64,000 bases of DNA. Source: a virus. Below, piece after piece: positions 1 through 7,687 of this stretch. The stretch is from IMG/VR virus record IMGVR_UViG_3300048590_000292, positions 1-64,000 of that record; one strand, 5' to 3'. The translations under genes were made by a program, and so were the position numbers. Below the pieces are notes generated by a model. The model did no database searches. It was not told the DNA's origin and worked only from the letters and a program-made list of their open reading frames with translations. Position 1 is the stretch's first letter; every line of letters starts with the position of its first letter.

Positions 1-411
1 CTTTCCGGGGCCAACCTTTCCGGGGCCAACCTTTACGATTCCAACCTTTCCGATTCCAACCTTTCCAGGGCCAACCTTTACGGGGCCGACCTTTCCGGGG
101 CTAACCTTTACGGGGCCGACCTTTCCTGGGCCAACCTTTACGGGGCCGACCTTTCCTGGGCCAACCTTTCCGGGGCCGACCTTTCCCGGGCCAACCTTTC
201 CGGGGCCAACCTTTCCGGGGCCAAAGACGCATTCCAATTTGGCCCAATGCCGACAAGTGGAAGAATTTGCACAGCCATTCGGCACCCAGAAGGATGGAAG
301 GTTGAAGCAGGTTACTTTTTCGATTATCTGCCCGCGCTGGAAAAACGAGTAATGGAATCGCATAAATGCCCTGTTTATTTGGGGATGATCGCGCTTTTAA
401 AAACCATGTGA
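1..411 (+). CDS. Pentapeptide-repeat protein, 5' end cut by window
   Basis: The frame is open from base 1 and ends at TGA 409-411, so the start lies outside the window. The first 75 residues are fifteen tandem pentapeptides of the A(N/D)L-type (repeating as L-S-G-A-N and L-Y-G-A-D), which is the signature of the right-handed quadrilateral beta-helix of pentapeptide-repeat proteins. A non-repetitive tail of about 60 residues follows. Some family members (Qnr, MfpA) mimic DNA and bind gyrase, but many have no known role, so no function is assigned. At DNA level the repeats are nearly identical 15-mers, so copy number could change by slippage. Confidence 0.85.
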   Translation, partial: LSGANLSGANLYDSNLSDSNLSRANLYGADLSGANLYGADLSWANLYGADLSWANLSGADLSRANLSGANLSGAKDAFQFGPMPTSGRICTAIRHPEGWKVEAGYFFDYLPALEKRVMESHKCPVYLGMIALLKTM

Positions 412-649
412 CCATGTGCGCTACGTCAGCAACCTCTCCGAATCATACGCGGCACAATATGCAGACCGCCGACTTTTACCGACCGCCTTAACATCGAAAA
501 AACGCGGGCGATTGACCGGATAATCCGGGATAACCCGCAAAATGATTACCCGTAACGGCGGCTAAAACGCGGGCGAAAAAAATATTTGTACGCTTTTAAA
601 AATATCATTACATTTGCAAAGCGTTCACAAAAGGCGCGTTTTGCGAAGT
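412..649 (+). other. Leader region with possible decayed reading frame
   Basis: No convincing gene. A GTG-started frame at about 416 gives 35 plausible residues, and another frame downstream continues plausible peptide to a stop near 556, as if a small gene had been broken by a frameshift. The right end holds the promoter for the next gene. Confidence 0.3.
585..616 (+). promoter_or_regulatory. Bacteroidota-type promoter (TTTG-N20-TACATTTG)
   Basis: TTTG at 585-588 and TACATTTG at 609-616 are separated by 20 bp, matching the Bacteroidota -33/-7 promoter. Because the -7 box occupies the possible TTG start at 614, that start is rejected and the ATG at 650 is preferred. Confidence 0.75.
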
Positions 650-1012
650 ATGATGAAGATGTTTGAATCTGGTACGCGGGTAAAAATCTCGGCAAAAGAG
701 AAACAAAAGCAAGTGCAAGAACCCGCCCTGCTTCGCGTACCTGGAAAGGTTATTCGGGATTGCGAGGTGGAATGGCATCAAAGCAATGTGCAAAAATCTG
801 CCGGTTTGACGCCTGAACAAATCCGAATCATTAAGCGAGAAATGAAGTGGAAAGGATTTGATTCGATTAAGGTTGAACAGGTAAAAGCCCGGATGTCATA
901 CCGCACGTGTGCGCAAATAGTTAAGGACTTAGATGGCCGTCCCGGATATTCAGAACGTACCGTAAAAGGGTTACACGCCGCCCTATCGAAAGCCGGGGTA
1001 GGGGTGAAATAA
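650..1012 (+). CDS. Small basic protein, possible DNA-binding regulator
   Basis: A 120-residue protein, first gene after a good promoter. The C-terminal half (from LTPEQIRIIKREM onward) is predicted helical, and the stretch S-Y-R-T-C-A-Q-I-V followed by Y-S-E-R-T-V-K-G-L resembles a helix-turn-helix, so a regulator is possible. No family is recognised. A perfect short palindrome lies just downstream at 1021-1033, before the next gene. The longer TTG start at 614 overlaps the promoter -7 box and is not used here. Confidence 0.6.
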   Translation: MMKMFESGTRVKISAKEKQKQVQEPALLRVPGKVIRDCEVEWHQSNVQKSAGLTPEQIRIIKREMKWKGFDSIKVEQVKARMSYRTCAQIVKDLDGRPGYSERTVKGLHAALSKAGVGVK

Positions 1013-1020
1013 CAAAAGCG

Positions 1021-1033
1021 GTGCAATTTGCAC
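1021..1033. promoter_or_regulatory. Palindrome, possible operator
   Basis: GTGCAA-T-TTGCAC is a perfect inverted repeat of 6+1+6 bases in the gap between the possible regulator and the long membrane-protein gene. It could be an operator; this is inference from position and symmetry only. Confidence 0.3.
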
Positions 1034-1066
1034 TATTAATAACTTAACCGCCTAATTTTCAACGAA

Positions 1067-2797
1067 ATGCAACAAAATTTAAACAGTGCAGAAAAAGCGC
1101 AAAACGGTGCAGATGCTTTGCTTTTGCACTTCAAACGAATGGAAATAATAGCCGGGGGAGGGGTATATACCCACGTCTACCAATGGCTTAACACCAACCG
1201 CCGAACATACCCTGGTTTCATATTCCGGGCCGGTATAATTGCAGCCGGGATCGTACTGGCAACAATCGCCATGCACGTAGTTTCAACCGGATTCGGGCGC
1301 ATAGTAGAGGATGTAATTTTGCAAGCCGGGGCAGCCCTGTTGATAATTGCATTCGTTTGCGTTGTGCTGTTCATGCTATGGGGTACGCACAACGCTTTTA
1401 AGTACCGGGCCGAACACGCGCCCGTACAAGCCGACGAACCGAAATCGATACCTGCTGAAACGGCCCGTAAATGGCAGCCGCTTTCAATTGCGCCCGATAC
1501 GCTTTTCTTTCAACAGAATGGCGAAACAATGGCGGAATTTGCCGCCCGCGTTTCCGCCTTTACCCCGACAATGTCGGAATGGGGCATTTTGGTAAAGCGC
1601 GGGGAGTTACAGGTGACCGTCTTAACGCCGGGGGCAGGCATCCACTTTGAGCGGGAAGATGAACCGTTTTTGCCGATGCTGAAAGAAGATGAACCGCGCC
1701 CGCGTGGGGTTGACCACCTGAATGAATCGCAGGAAGATTTTGAAAAATACTGCTATTGGTTGTCTTTGCACCTTAAGCCCTGGACAACGATTAAGAAGTA
1801 CGAACACGCCCCTAATGAGGCGCATAAAACAGCGGTTGAAATTTTGAAAGCAGAGGCTAAGACGGTAACCGTCGTTTTGTCGCTCCTCCTTTTATGCCTG
1901 CCTGTTTTCGGGCAATCGAAAGCCCGGCAAGTGGACGAGGTATTAGGCACCCGCATCCGCGAAATACCGCAACCCGGGGAAAAGGTAACATTCGTTTTCC
2001 GCGAAGGATCGAAGGACAAATACTACGAGCGCACAGGCGACGGAAAAAGCGAGTACACCGACCTGTTGCAAAAAACGTCGGGGCTGGTTAAGTACAACGA
2101 CCATGGGGGAGAGTTGGTAGCGATTATGAAAAACGGCGAAGCAATCGCAAAAGCCGCGCACGTGGAACGGGTGAATGAAGTACCGAAACAGCAAAGCCCC
2201 GTTGCCCCGAACGGAGCCGTCTACCTACCACAAAACAACACTTCCGACCCAATCCGCCCGCGTGGCACATTGCAAGGCCCGGACGTTGCGAACACGCCGG
2301 TAACAGACGAACCTACGAGATTTTCCATGCCGGACAGCAGCACAACCGCCGGATACCTCGAAGATGCAAAGCACAGCATCGACGACGCAAAAGGGAAGAT
2401 TTGGCAACAGGTTTTGCCGATATGGCGGTTTGTTTTGTACCTATTTTCCAGCATTGTGATTCTGCTTATCTGCCTAATCGGACTTTGCCGCTATGTAGCG
2501 AAAAGCGCCGCAAACGAAAGTGTAGTTAATACTTACGGTCGGGTAATCGTTGGCGGGTGGATAGCCAGGGCGCAGCAAGAGGCCGCATCAATGACGCTTT
2601 TTCTTACGTGGATCATTGCTATCGTTGTGCTGGTTGACGTATTTATGTGGCTCGTTATGCTCGATCTGCCTATTTGGACATTGATCGTAATTTGGTTTCC
2701 GACCCTTTGGGCTGCCGAAAAACTGACCGATTGGATCGTACCAAACGCAAATATCGTCGGGATTGAAAAAGCGCTAAACCCGTATAACAAGCCATGA
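1067..2797 (+). CDS. Large multi-pass membrane protein, unknown
   Basis: 576 residues. Two hydrophobic segments lie near residues 53-75 and 83-107. A further hydrophobic stretch near residues 265-285 (VVLSLLLLCLPVFG then Gln) looks like a Bacteroidota signal peptide in the middle of the chain. A soluble stretch with charged and proline-rich parts follows, and at least two more membrane segments lie at the C-terminus (about 460-485 and 505-550). This suggests a fusion of a membrane domain with an exported domain. No family is recognised. It ends in an ATGA overlap with the next gene, so the two are probably translated together. Confidence 0.65.
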   Translation: MQQNLNSAEKAQNGADALLLHFKRMEIIAGGGVYTHVYQWLNTNRRTYPGFIFRAGIIAAGIVLATIAMHVVSTGFGRIVEDVILQAGAALLIIAFVCVVLFMLWGTHNAFKYRAEHAPVQADEPKSIPAETARKWQPLSIAPDTLFFQQNGETMAEFAARVSAFTPTMSEWGILVKRGELQVTVLTPGAGIHFEREDEPFLPMLKEDEPRPRGVDHLNESQEDFEKYCYWLSLHLKPWTTIKKYEHAPNEAHKTAVEILKAEAKTVTVVLSLLLLCLPVFGQSKARQVDEVLGTRIREIPQPGEKVTFVFREGSKDKYYERTGDGKSEYTDLLQKTSGLVKYNDHGGELVAIMKNGEAIAKAAHVERVNEVPKQQSPVAPNGAVYLPQNNTSDPIRPRGTLQGPDVANTPVTDEPTRFSMPDSSTTAGYLEDAKHSIDDAKGKIWQQVLPIWRFVLYLFSSIVILLICLIGLCRYVAKSAANESVVNTYGRVIVGGWIARAQQEAASMTLFLTWIIAIVVLVDVFMWLVMLDLPIWTLIVIWFPTLWAAEKLTDWIVPNANIVGIEKALNPYNKP

Positions 2798-3309
2798 AAT
2801 TCCCTAAAATAGACATAAGGTGGTTGTATGTTTTTTATTGCCACTCGCTACCGTTCATCCACAAAAACGGCATAAGCGAGAACGTAGAAAAGCGCCGGAA
2901 AGAGATTGAATACGACCTCAGGCAGGCATACGGTGAACCGGATTTGGTTTTGCGCCGGGCAATATGTTTGCCCTCGATCATAACGAAAACACAGGAGGCC
3001 CGAATACATCGCATACTAACCAAGTGCGGCCTAAAGTACCGGGGCATACCGAAAAGCGTATCCGGCTACAGCGAATTTTTCTGGTACGCAAACCCGATAA
3101 GCAGCGGGATTATATGCTATATTTTGTGGAGCAACGGGTACGATGTTACAACCCGCGATTGGTTGCTTTATGCGATCATTCCGGTTTATCCGATGGATTC
3201 TGCTTTGCTGGTATTCACCGTTTTTTTTGCCGAAATACTGATTTTCCTGGGTAGCGTTGTTTTGGCCGGATTTGTCGTTTATCACGCATTTCAATTTATA
3301 CCACAATGA
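2794..3309 (+). CDS. Hypothetical membrane protein
   Basis: 171 residues, starting in the stop codon of the gene before it (ATGA). The N-terminal two thirds are charged and soluble-looking. The C-terminus has about two hydrophobic segments (around residues 100-130 and 140-165). No family is recognised. Its tight overlap with both neighbours suggests one operon of membrane-associated early proteins. Confidence 0.6.
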   Translation: MKFPKIDIRWLYVFYCHSLPFIHKNGISENVEKRRKEIEYDLRQAYGEPDLVLRRAICLPSIITKTQEARIHRILTKCGLKYRGIPKSVSGYSEFFWYANPISSGIICYILWSNGYDVTTRDWLLYAIIPVYPMDSALLVFTVFFAEILIFLGSVVLAGFVVYHAFQFIPQ

Positions 3310-3542
3310 AATCACTAAGAAAGTTTTTCGGGTGTTCGCCTAAAGTTGGCGACAAAATAACGGCCTGCACAGATTATGGCGTCCGTTTTGAGGGTATTGT
3401 AACGGATGACACGAAGGCGAAAAACGAAGATTTCCCGCATTACAGAGCATCCGGGGAATGGTTTATTCGCACATGGAAAGGCGAAATTGGCAAGCCCGAT
3501 ACCAACGCTATTATACTTTCACGCGACGCAAAACTTGCATAA
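3306..3542 (+). CDS. Hypothetical protein
   Basis: 78 residues, overlapping the previous stop (ATGA). The sequence contains V-G-D-K-I-T-A-C followed by an F-E-G-I-V-T-D motif, suggesting a small beta-barrel (SH3-like) fold; that is a weak guess. No function is assigned. Confidence 0.55.
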   Translation: MKSLRKFFGCSPKVGDKITACTDYGVRFEGIVTDDTKAKNEDFPHYRASGEWFIRTWKGEIGKPDTNAIILSRDAKLA

Positions 3543-3772
3543 TGTCCCACCGCCGCTCCGCACCGTCACCCGCAAAAGGCAAAGGTTCGCATTCGCAACA
3601 GCAAGTGCCGAACGTTCGCCCGCCGGGGCATATTAAACCCGTCATTTCATCCCGAAGGCACGGCAAGCCGGTTGATCGGGAAGTGTCGGACGCAGGCTGT
3701 TTGGCTGTGTTTTTGATATGGTGTGCAGGATTTGCCGCAACACTTGTTTTTTATCTTTTAACATTAATATGA
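3542..3772 (+). CDS. Small single-pass membrane protein
   Basis: 76 residues when started at the ATG that overlaps the previous stop (TAATG). The longer frame from 3458 lies inside the preceding gene and is not used. The first 45 residues are basic and Ser/Pro-rich; the last 25 form one membrane segment (AVFLIWCAGFAATLVFYLL). Unknown function. Confidence 0.55.
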   Translation: MSHRRSAPSPAKGKGSHSQQQVPNVRPPGHIKPVISSRRHGKPVDREVSDAGCLAVFLIWCAGFAATLVFYLLTLI

Positions 3773-3990
3773 CAATGGCACAACAAAACGAAATTGAACG
3801 CCCCCGCATGGGCGAACACATGAGTACAGCGGATTTTTTAGCCGCGTTCACCCGCAAAGTTTATTCCGTCCCGCCGCCCGTGCAAGAGGTAGCCGACACC
3901 TGTGACGCCTGCCGGGGCGAAGGTTTAAACCCGATTGGCGGCACTTGTTCATCCTGCCAGGGGCAAAGAATGATCGTTGTAACCCGCTAA
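3769..3990 (+). CDS. Small DnaJ-type zinc-finger protein
   Basis: 73 residues starting in an ATGA overlap at 3769 (a second ATG at 3775 is possible). The C-terminus carries C-D-A-C-R-G-E-G and C-S-S-C-Q-G-Q, i.e. two CxxCxGx(G) knuckles as in the DnaJ/HSP40 zinc finger, with no J-domain. Small proteins of this sort are common in Bacteroidota phages. Zinc binding is likely; the role is unknown. Confidence 0.65.
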   Translation: MTMAQQNEIERPRMGEHMSTADFLAAFTRKVYSVPPPVQEVADTCDACRGEGLNPIGGTCSSCQGQRMIVVTR

Positions 3991-4001
3991 ACCACAAACC
4001 C

Positions 4002-4448
4002 ATGACAAACACAGTTACACCCGATACAGGCAGGCGTTTAGCCGCCGCCGGATTCCCGCAACCCGCGCCCGCGCCGGGGCAATGGTGGGGAGATGATGAA
4101 AGAATAGTTTTTATCGTAAACAAATGGACCGACAAGCGGCACCGCGAATACTTCGCGGTGCTAACCACGGTTAATATTGATGTCCCGATAATAGACTTCT
4201 ATTTCGATGCCCGTGATTTTGCCGGCCTTATCCCCCTGCCTACGGTGGGGGATATATTGCGGGAGATGGGCGAAAAGTATAGCCTGCTTTGTGTTGGCGG
4301 CAAAAACTGGATAGTTAACCGCGAAATAAATACCACGTTCGAAGATTCTGAATATGATTACGTAACAGAATCTTGCCCTGTGGAAAACCACGAACACCCC
4401 GCCGAAGCCGCCGCCCTTGCCTACCTATCAATTCACGAAAAAAAGTAA
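4002..4448 (+). CDS. Hypothetical protein
   Basis: 148 residues from ATG 4002; the upstream extension to 3945 lies within the zinc-finger gene and is rejected. The sequence looks globular, with alternating beta and alpha segments and a C-terminal helix ending in EKK. A Leu-Pro-rich loop lies at about 80. No family is recognised. Confidence 0.6.
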   Translation: MTNTVTPDTGRRLAAAGFPQPAPAPGQWWGDDERIVFIVNKWTDKRHREYFAVLTTVNIDVPIIDFYFDARDFAGLIPLPTVGDILREMGEKYSLLCVGGKNWIVNREINTTFEDSEYDYVTESCPVENHEHPAEAAALAYLSIHEKK

Positions 4449-4454
4449 AACGTA

Positions 4455-4772
4455 ATGCAAAACGAGATAATCGAAACGTACCTAACCGCCGCCGAAATTA
4501 ACGGCCATGAAGCCGCCAAAATTCGGGAAGTCGCCTGCAAGGTTGCCGAATTTTACCGGGCAAACGAAAACACAAAAAAGCCTGGACTGTCAACCAAACA
4601 GGCCAAACGCGAACTTATCACGCTCAACCTGACCCCTGCCGCCCGCGCCGAACTATCGCGCCGCCTGGACAAATACGCCGCTATGGCAAGCGGGGCAAAG
4701 TGCGACGGTTCGCTGATGACCGACCCGCAACGCTGGACAGAATCCAGCCTGCTTTTAAGATGTCGAATTTAA
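4455..4772 (+). CDS. Hypothetical helical protein
   Basis: 105 residues, largely helical and rich in Ala, Glu and Lys, with a basic centre (K-Q-A-K-R-E). Follows the previous gene after 6 bp. No family is recognised. Confidence 0.5.
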   Translation: MQNEIIETYLTAAEINGHEAAKIREVACKVAEFYRANENTKKPGLSTKQAKRELITLNLTPAARAELSRRLDKYAAMASGAKCDGSLMTDPQRWTESSLLLRCRI

Positions 4773-4806
4773 TCCTATCCTATCACTCCCCCCGCAATTT
4801 GGAAAA

Positions 4807-5229
4807 ATGAAAAAACAATTTGAAAAAGCAATCCTTTTTACCGCCGTCATGGTGTTTCTGTTGACAGCGTACAAGTGCAGCGCACAAACAGACTTTCGCA
4901 TTAATACCGCTGTCGGATTGGTGGTGTTCTGCGAATCAGCCGACCCCGACGAAATCTGTCTGTCTTTCGGGGTAGTATCCGGGGAAATCAAAGCCGAATA
5001 CCTGGGCAAATGCGCGAACAACCTACCGGGCCGCATAGCCGCCGCCGCACGAATGGCAGATGACGCAGCCGGGTCTTACTCGCAATTCCTGAAAGAGGGA
5101 GAAATGAAAGACAGCCCACAAATACAGGAATACTTCGCCAAATGCCGGGCGATACGTCGGCAGATTCTTTCCATTATGCCGGAACGGGCGTTCCTGGAAA
5201 TTCGGCATATCACCGAACGTTTCAAATGA
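4807..5229 (+). CDS. Exported protein with Q-rule signal peptide
   Basis: 140 residues. The N-terminus is a signal peptide: basic start (MKKQFEK), hydrophobic core (AILFTAVMVFLLTAY) and a C-S-A cleavage site followed by Gln at about residue 27. The mature part is acidic with four cysteines, consistent with a periplasmic protein stabilised by disulfides. The function is unknown. It overlaps the next exported protein gene (ATGA), so both are probably made together. Confidence 0.65.
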   Translation: MKKQFEKAILFTAVMVFLLTAYKCSAQTDFRINTAVGLVVFCESADPDEICLSFGVVSGEIKAEYLGKCANNLPGRIAAAARMADDAAGSYSQFLKEGEMKDSPQIQEYFAKCRAIRRQILSIMPERAFLEIRHITERFK

Positions 5230-5642
5230 CCCGCACCTATCATCACGACGAAGGGGAGCGCATACCCAGCGCCGCTTTAGCGGTTATCCTATTCATCCTT
5301 ATGCTCTTTGCCCGTTGCTCGCAATGCCGGGCGCAGGTTCACTTCCAATTCAACACCTCAACCGTTGTCATGGTGGACACATCGGGGCGCATGGACGTAG
5401 GCGGGGCAAGTTGGCCGGTAATTGCTTCGGGGGATACGCTTACAATAGCCTGCCCTGCCGGGGCGCTGGAGTGGAATAAAATAACATGGGTGCGCATGGA
5501 TGACGGTTATTTGCACTTTCTTAGCCCGTATTTTCAGGCGCATTACATTCCTGGGCCGGGAGGGCAGTCGCTTTATATTCGGTTGACGGGCAGCGAGATT
5601 AAGGAAATGGAGTTTTATGAACGCGAAACATGGAAGCAATGA
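5226..5642 (+). CDS. Exported or membrane-anchored protein
   Basis: 138 residues from the ATG at 5226, which overlaps the previous stop. A hydrophobic stretch near residues 18-32 (AALAVILFILMLFA) is followed by C-R-A and Gln, again a Q-rule cleavage site. The mature part is beta-rich. The longer reading frame from 5142 lies in the preceding gene. Function unknown. Confidence 0.6.
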   Translation: MTRTYHHDEGERIPSAALAVILFILMLFARCSQCRAQVHFQFNTSTVVMVDTSGRMDVGGASWPVIASGDTLTIACPAGALEWNKITWVRMDDGYLHFLSPYFQAHYIPGPGGQSLYIRLTGSEIKEMEFYERETWKQ

Positions 5643-5881
5643 CCAGAGATGAAGCGATGGCGGCACTCGATGAAATCCGGGATAAAACCGGCTACGCCGC
5701 CGACTTAACTACCGAAATAACGGACTTTTATTGGCCGCTTAAATTGAAGAAAAATCCGAACAAAGTTTTTTACAGGGTTACTTACATTATATATCCAAGG
5801 AAATACCGGCAGGATGCCGCAACGCCGGGAGATGCCATTGCAGCCGCTTTAGATCACGTTAGAAAAGAAACTAAACTATGA
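5630..5881 (+). CDS. Small hypothetical protein
   Basis: 83 residues, overlapping the previous gene by 13 bp and the next one by an ATGA. It has an N-terminal helix (TRDEAMAALDEI), beta strands around FYRVTYIIY, and a C-terminal helix with D-A-I-A-A-A-L, a pattern like a small alpha/beta fold. Unknown. Confidence 0.55.
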   Translation: MEAMTRDEAMAALDEIRDKTGYAADLTTEITDFYWPLKLKKNPNKVFYRVTYIIYPRKYRQDAATPGDAIAAALDHVRKETKL

Positions 5882-6096
5882 AAACGATCCACGTACCAAA
5901 CGGCATCTTGCACATTTCGGAAAGCCGGGCGCTTTGCCCCGCGTGTAAATCCCCGCAGTCTATCGAAAAGTTAGAGCCAAAGTGGAACAAAGCAAAGGGC
6001 TTTTCGATGCGGCACAAATGCAAGTGCGGGTATTGGATGCACATTACAACGGACATGCGCGGCGATTTTGTCGCGTACAAAAAAGGGAAGCCATGA
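5878..6096 (+). CDS. Small zinc-ribbon-like protein
   Basis: 72 residues. It has C-P-A-C at about 20 and C-K-C-G at about 49, with aromatic and basic residues between, as in a zinc ribbon. It overlaps the genes on both sides (ATGA). Probably a small nucleic-acid-binding or structural zinc protein; the role is unknown. Confidence 0.55.
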   Translation: MKTIHVPNGILHISESRALCPACKSPQSIEKLEPKWNKAKGFSMRHKCKCGYWMHITTDMRGDFVAYKKGKP

Positions 6097-6373
6097 CAGA
6101 AAACAAATCAAATTTTGGAGGATAGTATTTGTAACCACTATTGCGGCATTTGAATTGTCCAACGCAATAGGCCAAATTTCAGGCGGGCAAGGGCTTGATG
6201 AACAGGGCAAGCAACTGCTTTCGCTACACAGGCAAGGTTTAGCCGAGTGCGAAAAAGAAAGCCCGGACATTGATGTTATTTCCAGCCTGTTAACGCAAAT
6301 GGAAATTATCGTATCACAAAAAGACGCGCCCAAATTTCCGCCGGGCGGGATCGTAAACAAAGCCAAGCAATGA
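6093..6373 (+). CDS. Small exported protein needing a -1 frameshift
   Basis: The ATG at 6093 overlaps the previous stop, as is usual here, but its frame ends at TAG 6123-6125 after 10 codons. The -1 frame continues openly to 6373 and encodes a hydrophobic segment with Q-rule cleavage (N-A-I-G then Gln) and a helical mature part. A canonical slippery heptamer A-AAT-TTT lies at 6110-6116, exactly where the frames must join, giving MTENKSNF-WRIVF. So it is either a programmed -1 frameshift or a one-base deletion in a T run. A TTG start at 6068 in the second frame is the alternative. Confidence 0.5.
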
Positions 6374-6525
6374 ATATCCACACCGAAAACATCACGGACA
6401 TTTTGCGCCAAGACTGGCAGCATATCAGCCTGAAATACGGGCGCTTAACGTGCGACCATTGCGGCGAAGTGTCGAAAAGCCCAAAGCGGGCAATTTTGCA
6501 GTGTCCAAAATCTACAGTATTATGA
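6370..6525 (+). CDS. Very small CxxC protein (51 aa)
   Basis: Starts in an ATGA overlap at 6370 and ends at TGA 6523-6525, itself overlapped by the next start. 51 residues with C-D-H-C near 28-31 and a third Cys near 45, a partial zinc-knuckle pattern. The consistent overlaps on both sides are the main support for it being a gene. Confidence 0.55.
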   Translation: MNIHTENITDILRQDWQHISLKYGRLTCDHCGEVSKSPKRAILQCPKSTVL

Positions 6526-6671
6526 AAAAATCAGAACATAAATTTTTTGCAGCCATATTTTTGGGATCAATAATTGGGTGGCTATTTTTTAGTAAATCGC
6601 CTTACCCTATTCTTGCCTTTCCAGTTTTTATAGTTTGGTTGTTATTAAACCTTAGGAGCAGCGGTTCGTGA
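6522..6671 (+). CDS. Small two-segment membrane protein (49 aa)
   Basis: Starts at ATG 6522 in the stop of the previous gene. After MKKSEHKF come two hydrophobic stretches (AAIFLGSIIGWLFF and ILAFPVFIVWLLL) separated by a short SKSPYP turn, so a hairpin in the membrane is likely. It is the last gene before a terminator. Function unknown. Confidence 0.55.
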   Translation: MKKSEHKFFAAIFLGSIIGWLFFSKSPYPILAFPVFIVWLLLNLRSSGS

Positions 6672-6707
6672 CGACATTATGAGAATGAATGGAACATGGT
6701 TTTGTGC

Positions 6708-6740
6708 CCCGCCCGATGGAAATTGTGGCGGGATTTTTTT
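6708..6740 (+). terminator. Rho-independent terminator
   Basis: CCCGCC (6708-6713) pairs with GGCGGG (6727-6732), followed by A and seven T. It ends the first block of small overlapping genes. Confidence 0.75.
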
Positions 6741-6770
6741 GAAACGATTATTCACTAAACGGAGTATAAA

Positions 6771-7652
6771 ATGAAATGCTACTATCACAGTAAAGACCTT
6801 GACGGGTTCGCTTCCGGGGCAATTATGCGCCGAAAATTCCCAACAGCCGAATTAATAGGTTACGATTACGGGCAACCCTTTGAAATGAACGTCGGAGAAA
6901 AAATAATAATGGCAGACGTTTCTTTGCCTATGCCAACCATGCGCCGGGTAGCGCATGCATCTAACGGGTTTACATGGATCGATCACCATATTTCCGCAAT
7001 AAACGAATACATGGAAATGGTTGGCGATAATCTCGGATTTTTGGACGCAATACTTGACCCGACAATTTCCGCATGTGAGGGCACATGGAAGGCGTTATTC
7101 CCAGATGAGGAAATGCCTAAGGCCGTTGAACTTTTGGGGAAATATGACACATGGCGCGGCAACGGTACGCCTGAATGGGAAAATGAAATATTGCCGTTTC
7201 AATACGGGATGCGGCTTATTTGTAACTCACTTGACACGTTCCCGCCTGGATTAGTAATACCCGATCCTGATGATGCCGATTATTACGACAGACACGAAAG
7301 GGCTGTTGAAAGCATTATCGAAAAAGGGAAAACGGTACTTGCGTACCAGCGCTCCCAAAACGAGATATTTTGCAAAAGCGCGTTTGAGGCATATTTTGAA
7401 GGATTGCGGGCAATTTGCCTAAACCTACCCGGCGCAAGTTCGACGACCTTTGATAGCGTTTATGACCCCGAAAAGCACGACATTATTGTATCGTTTTCGA
7501 TAAAAAAAGACGGCACTACTTTTTCGTTACGCACCACGAAAGAAGATGTTGATTGCTCGGAAATTGCAAAACGATTCGGAGGTGGCGGTCACCGAAAAGC
7601 AGCCGGGTTCAAAGTTCCTGAACTAAGCCCTGAAAAATATTTGAAGCAATAA
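6771..7652 (+). CDS. DHH/DHHA1-family phosphoesterase
   Basis: 293 residues. The DHH domain is shown by H6-S-K-D9-L-D11-G, an aspartate at 49 (MADVS) and the D71-H-H motif (WIDHH). The C-terminal DHHA1 domain carries the G-G-G-G-H motif at about 270-274. Family members hydrolyse phosphodiesters in a Mn-dependent way: NrnA/NrnB degrade short RNAs, while relatives hydrolyse cyclic-di-AMP or pApA. In a phage it could recycle nanoRNA or remove nucleotide signals used in host immunity; the second idea is inference. It lies between a terminator and a structured RNA gene. Confidence 0.85.
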   Translation: MKCYYHSKDLDGFASGAIMRRKFPTAELIGYDYGQPFEMNVGEKIIMADVSLPMPTMRRVAHASNGFTWIDHHISAINEYMEMVGDNLGFLDAILDPTISACEGTWKALFPDEEMPKAVELLGKYDTWRGNGTPEWENEILPFQYGMRLICNSLDTFPPGLVIPDPDDADYYDRHERAVESIIEKGKTVLAYQRSQNEIFCKSAFEAYFEGLRAICLNLPGASSTTFDSVYDPEKHDIIVSFSIKKDGTTFSLRTTKEDVDCSEIAKRFGGGGHRKAAGFKVPELSPEKYLKQ

Positions 7653-7682
7653 TTGTACGGTAAATAAAAACCCGTATATTTG
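7653..7682 (+). promoter_or_regulatory. Promoter for structured RNA (TTG-N19-TATATTTG)
   Basis: TTG at 7653-7655 and TATATTTG at 7675-7682, 19 bp apart, directly after the stop codon of the phosphoesterase gene. Transcription should start at about 7686-7690. Confidence 0.75.
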
Positions 7683-7687
7683 CCCTG

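Noticed and set aside
1-225. CRISPR or satellite DNA
   Set aside because: The 15-bp period keeps one frame open and gives classic A(N/D)LxX pentapeptides.
614-649. TTG start for the first small regulator-like gene
   Set aside because: It overlaps the -7 box of a good promoter (609-616), so ribosomes would not find it on the transcript; ATG 650 is preferred.
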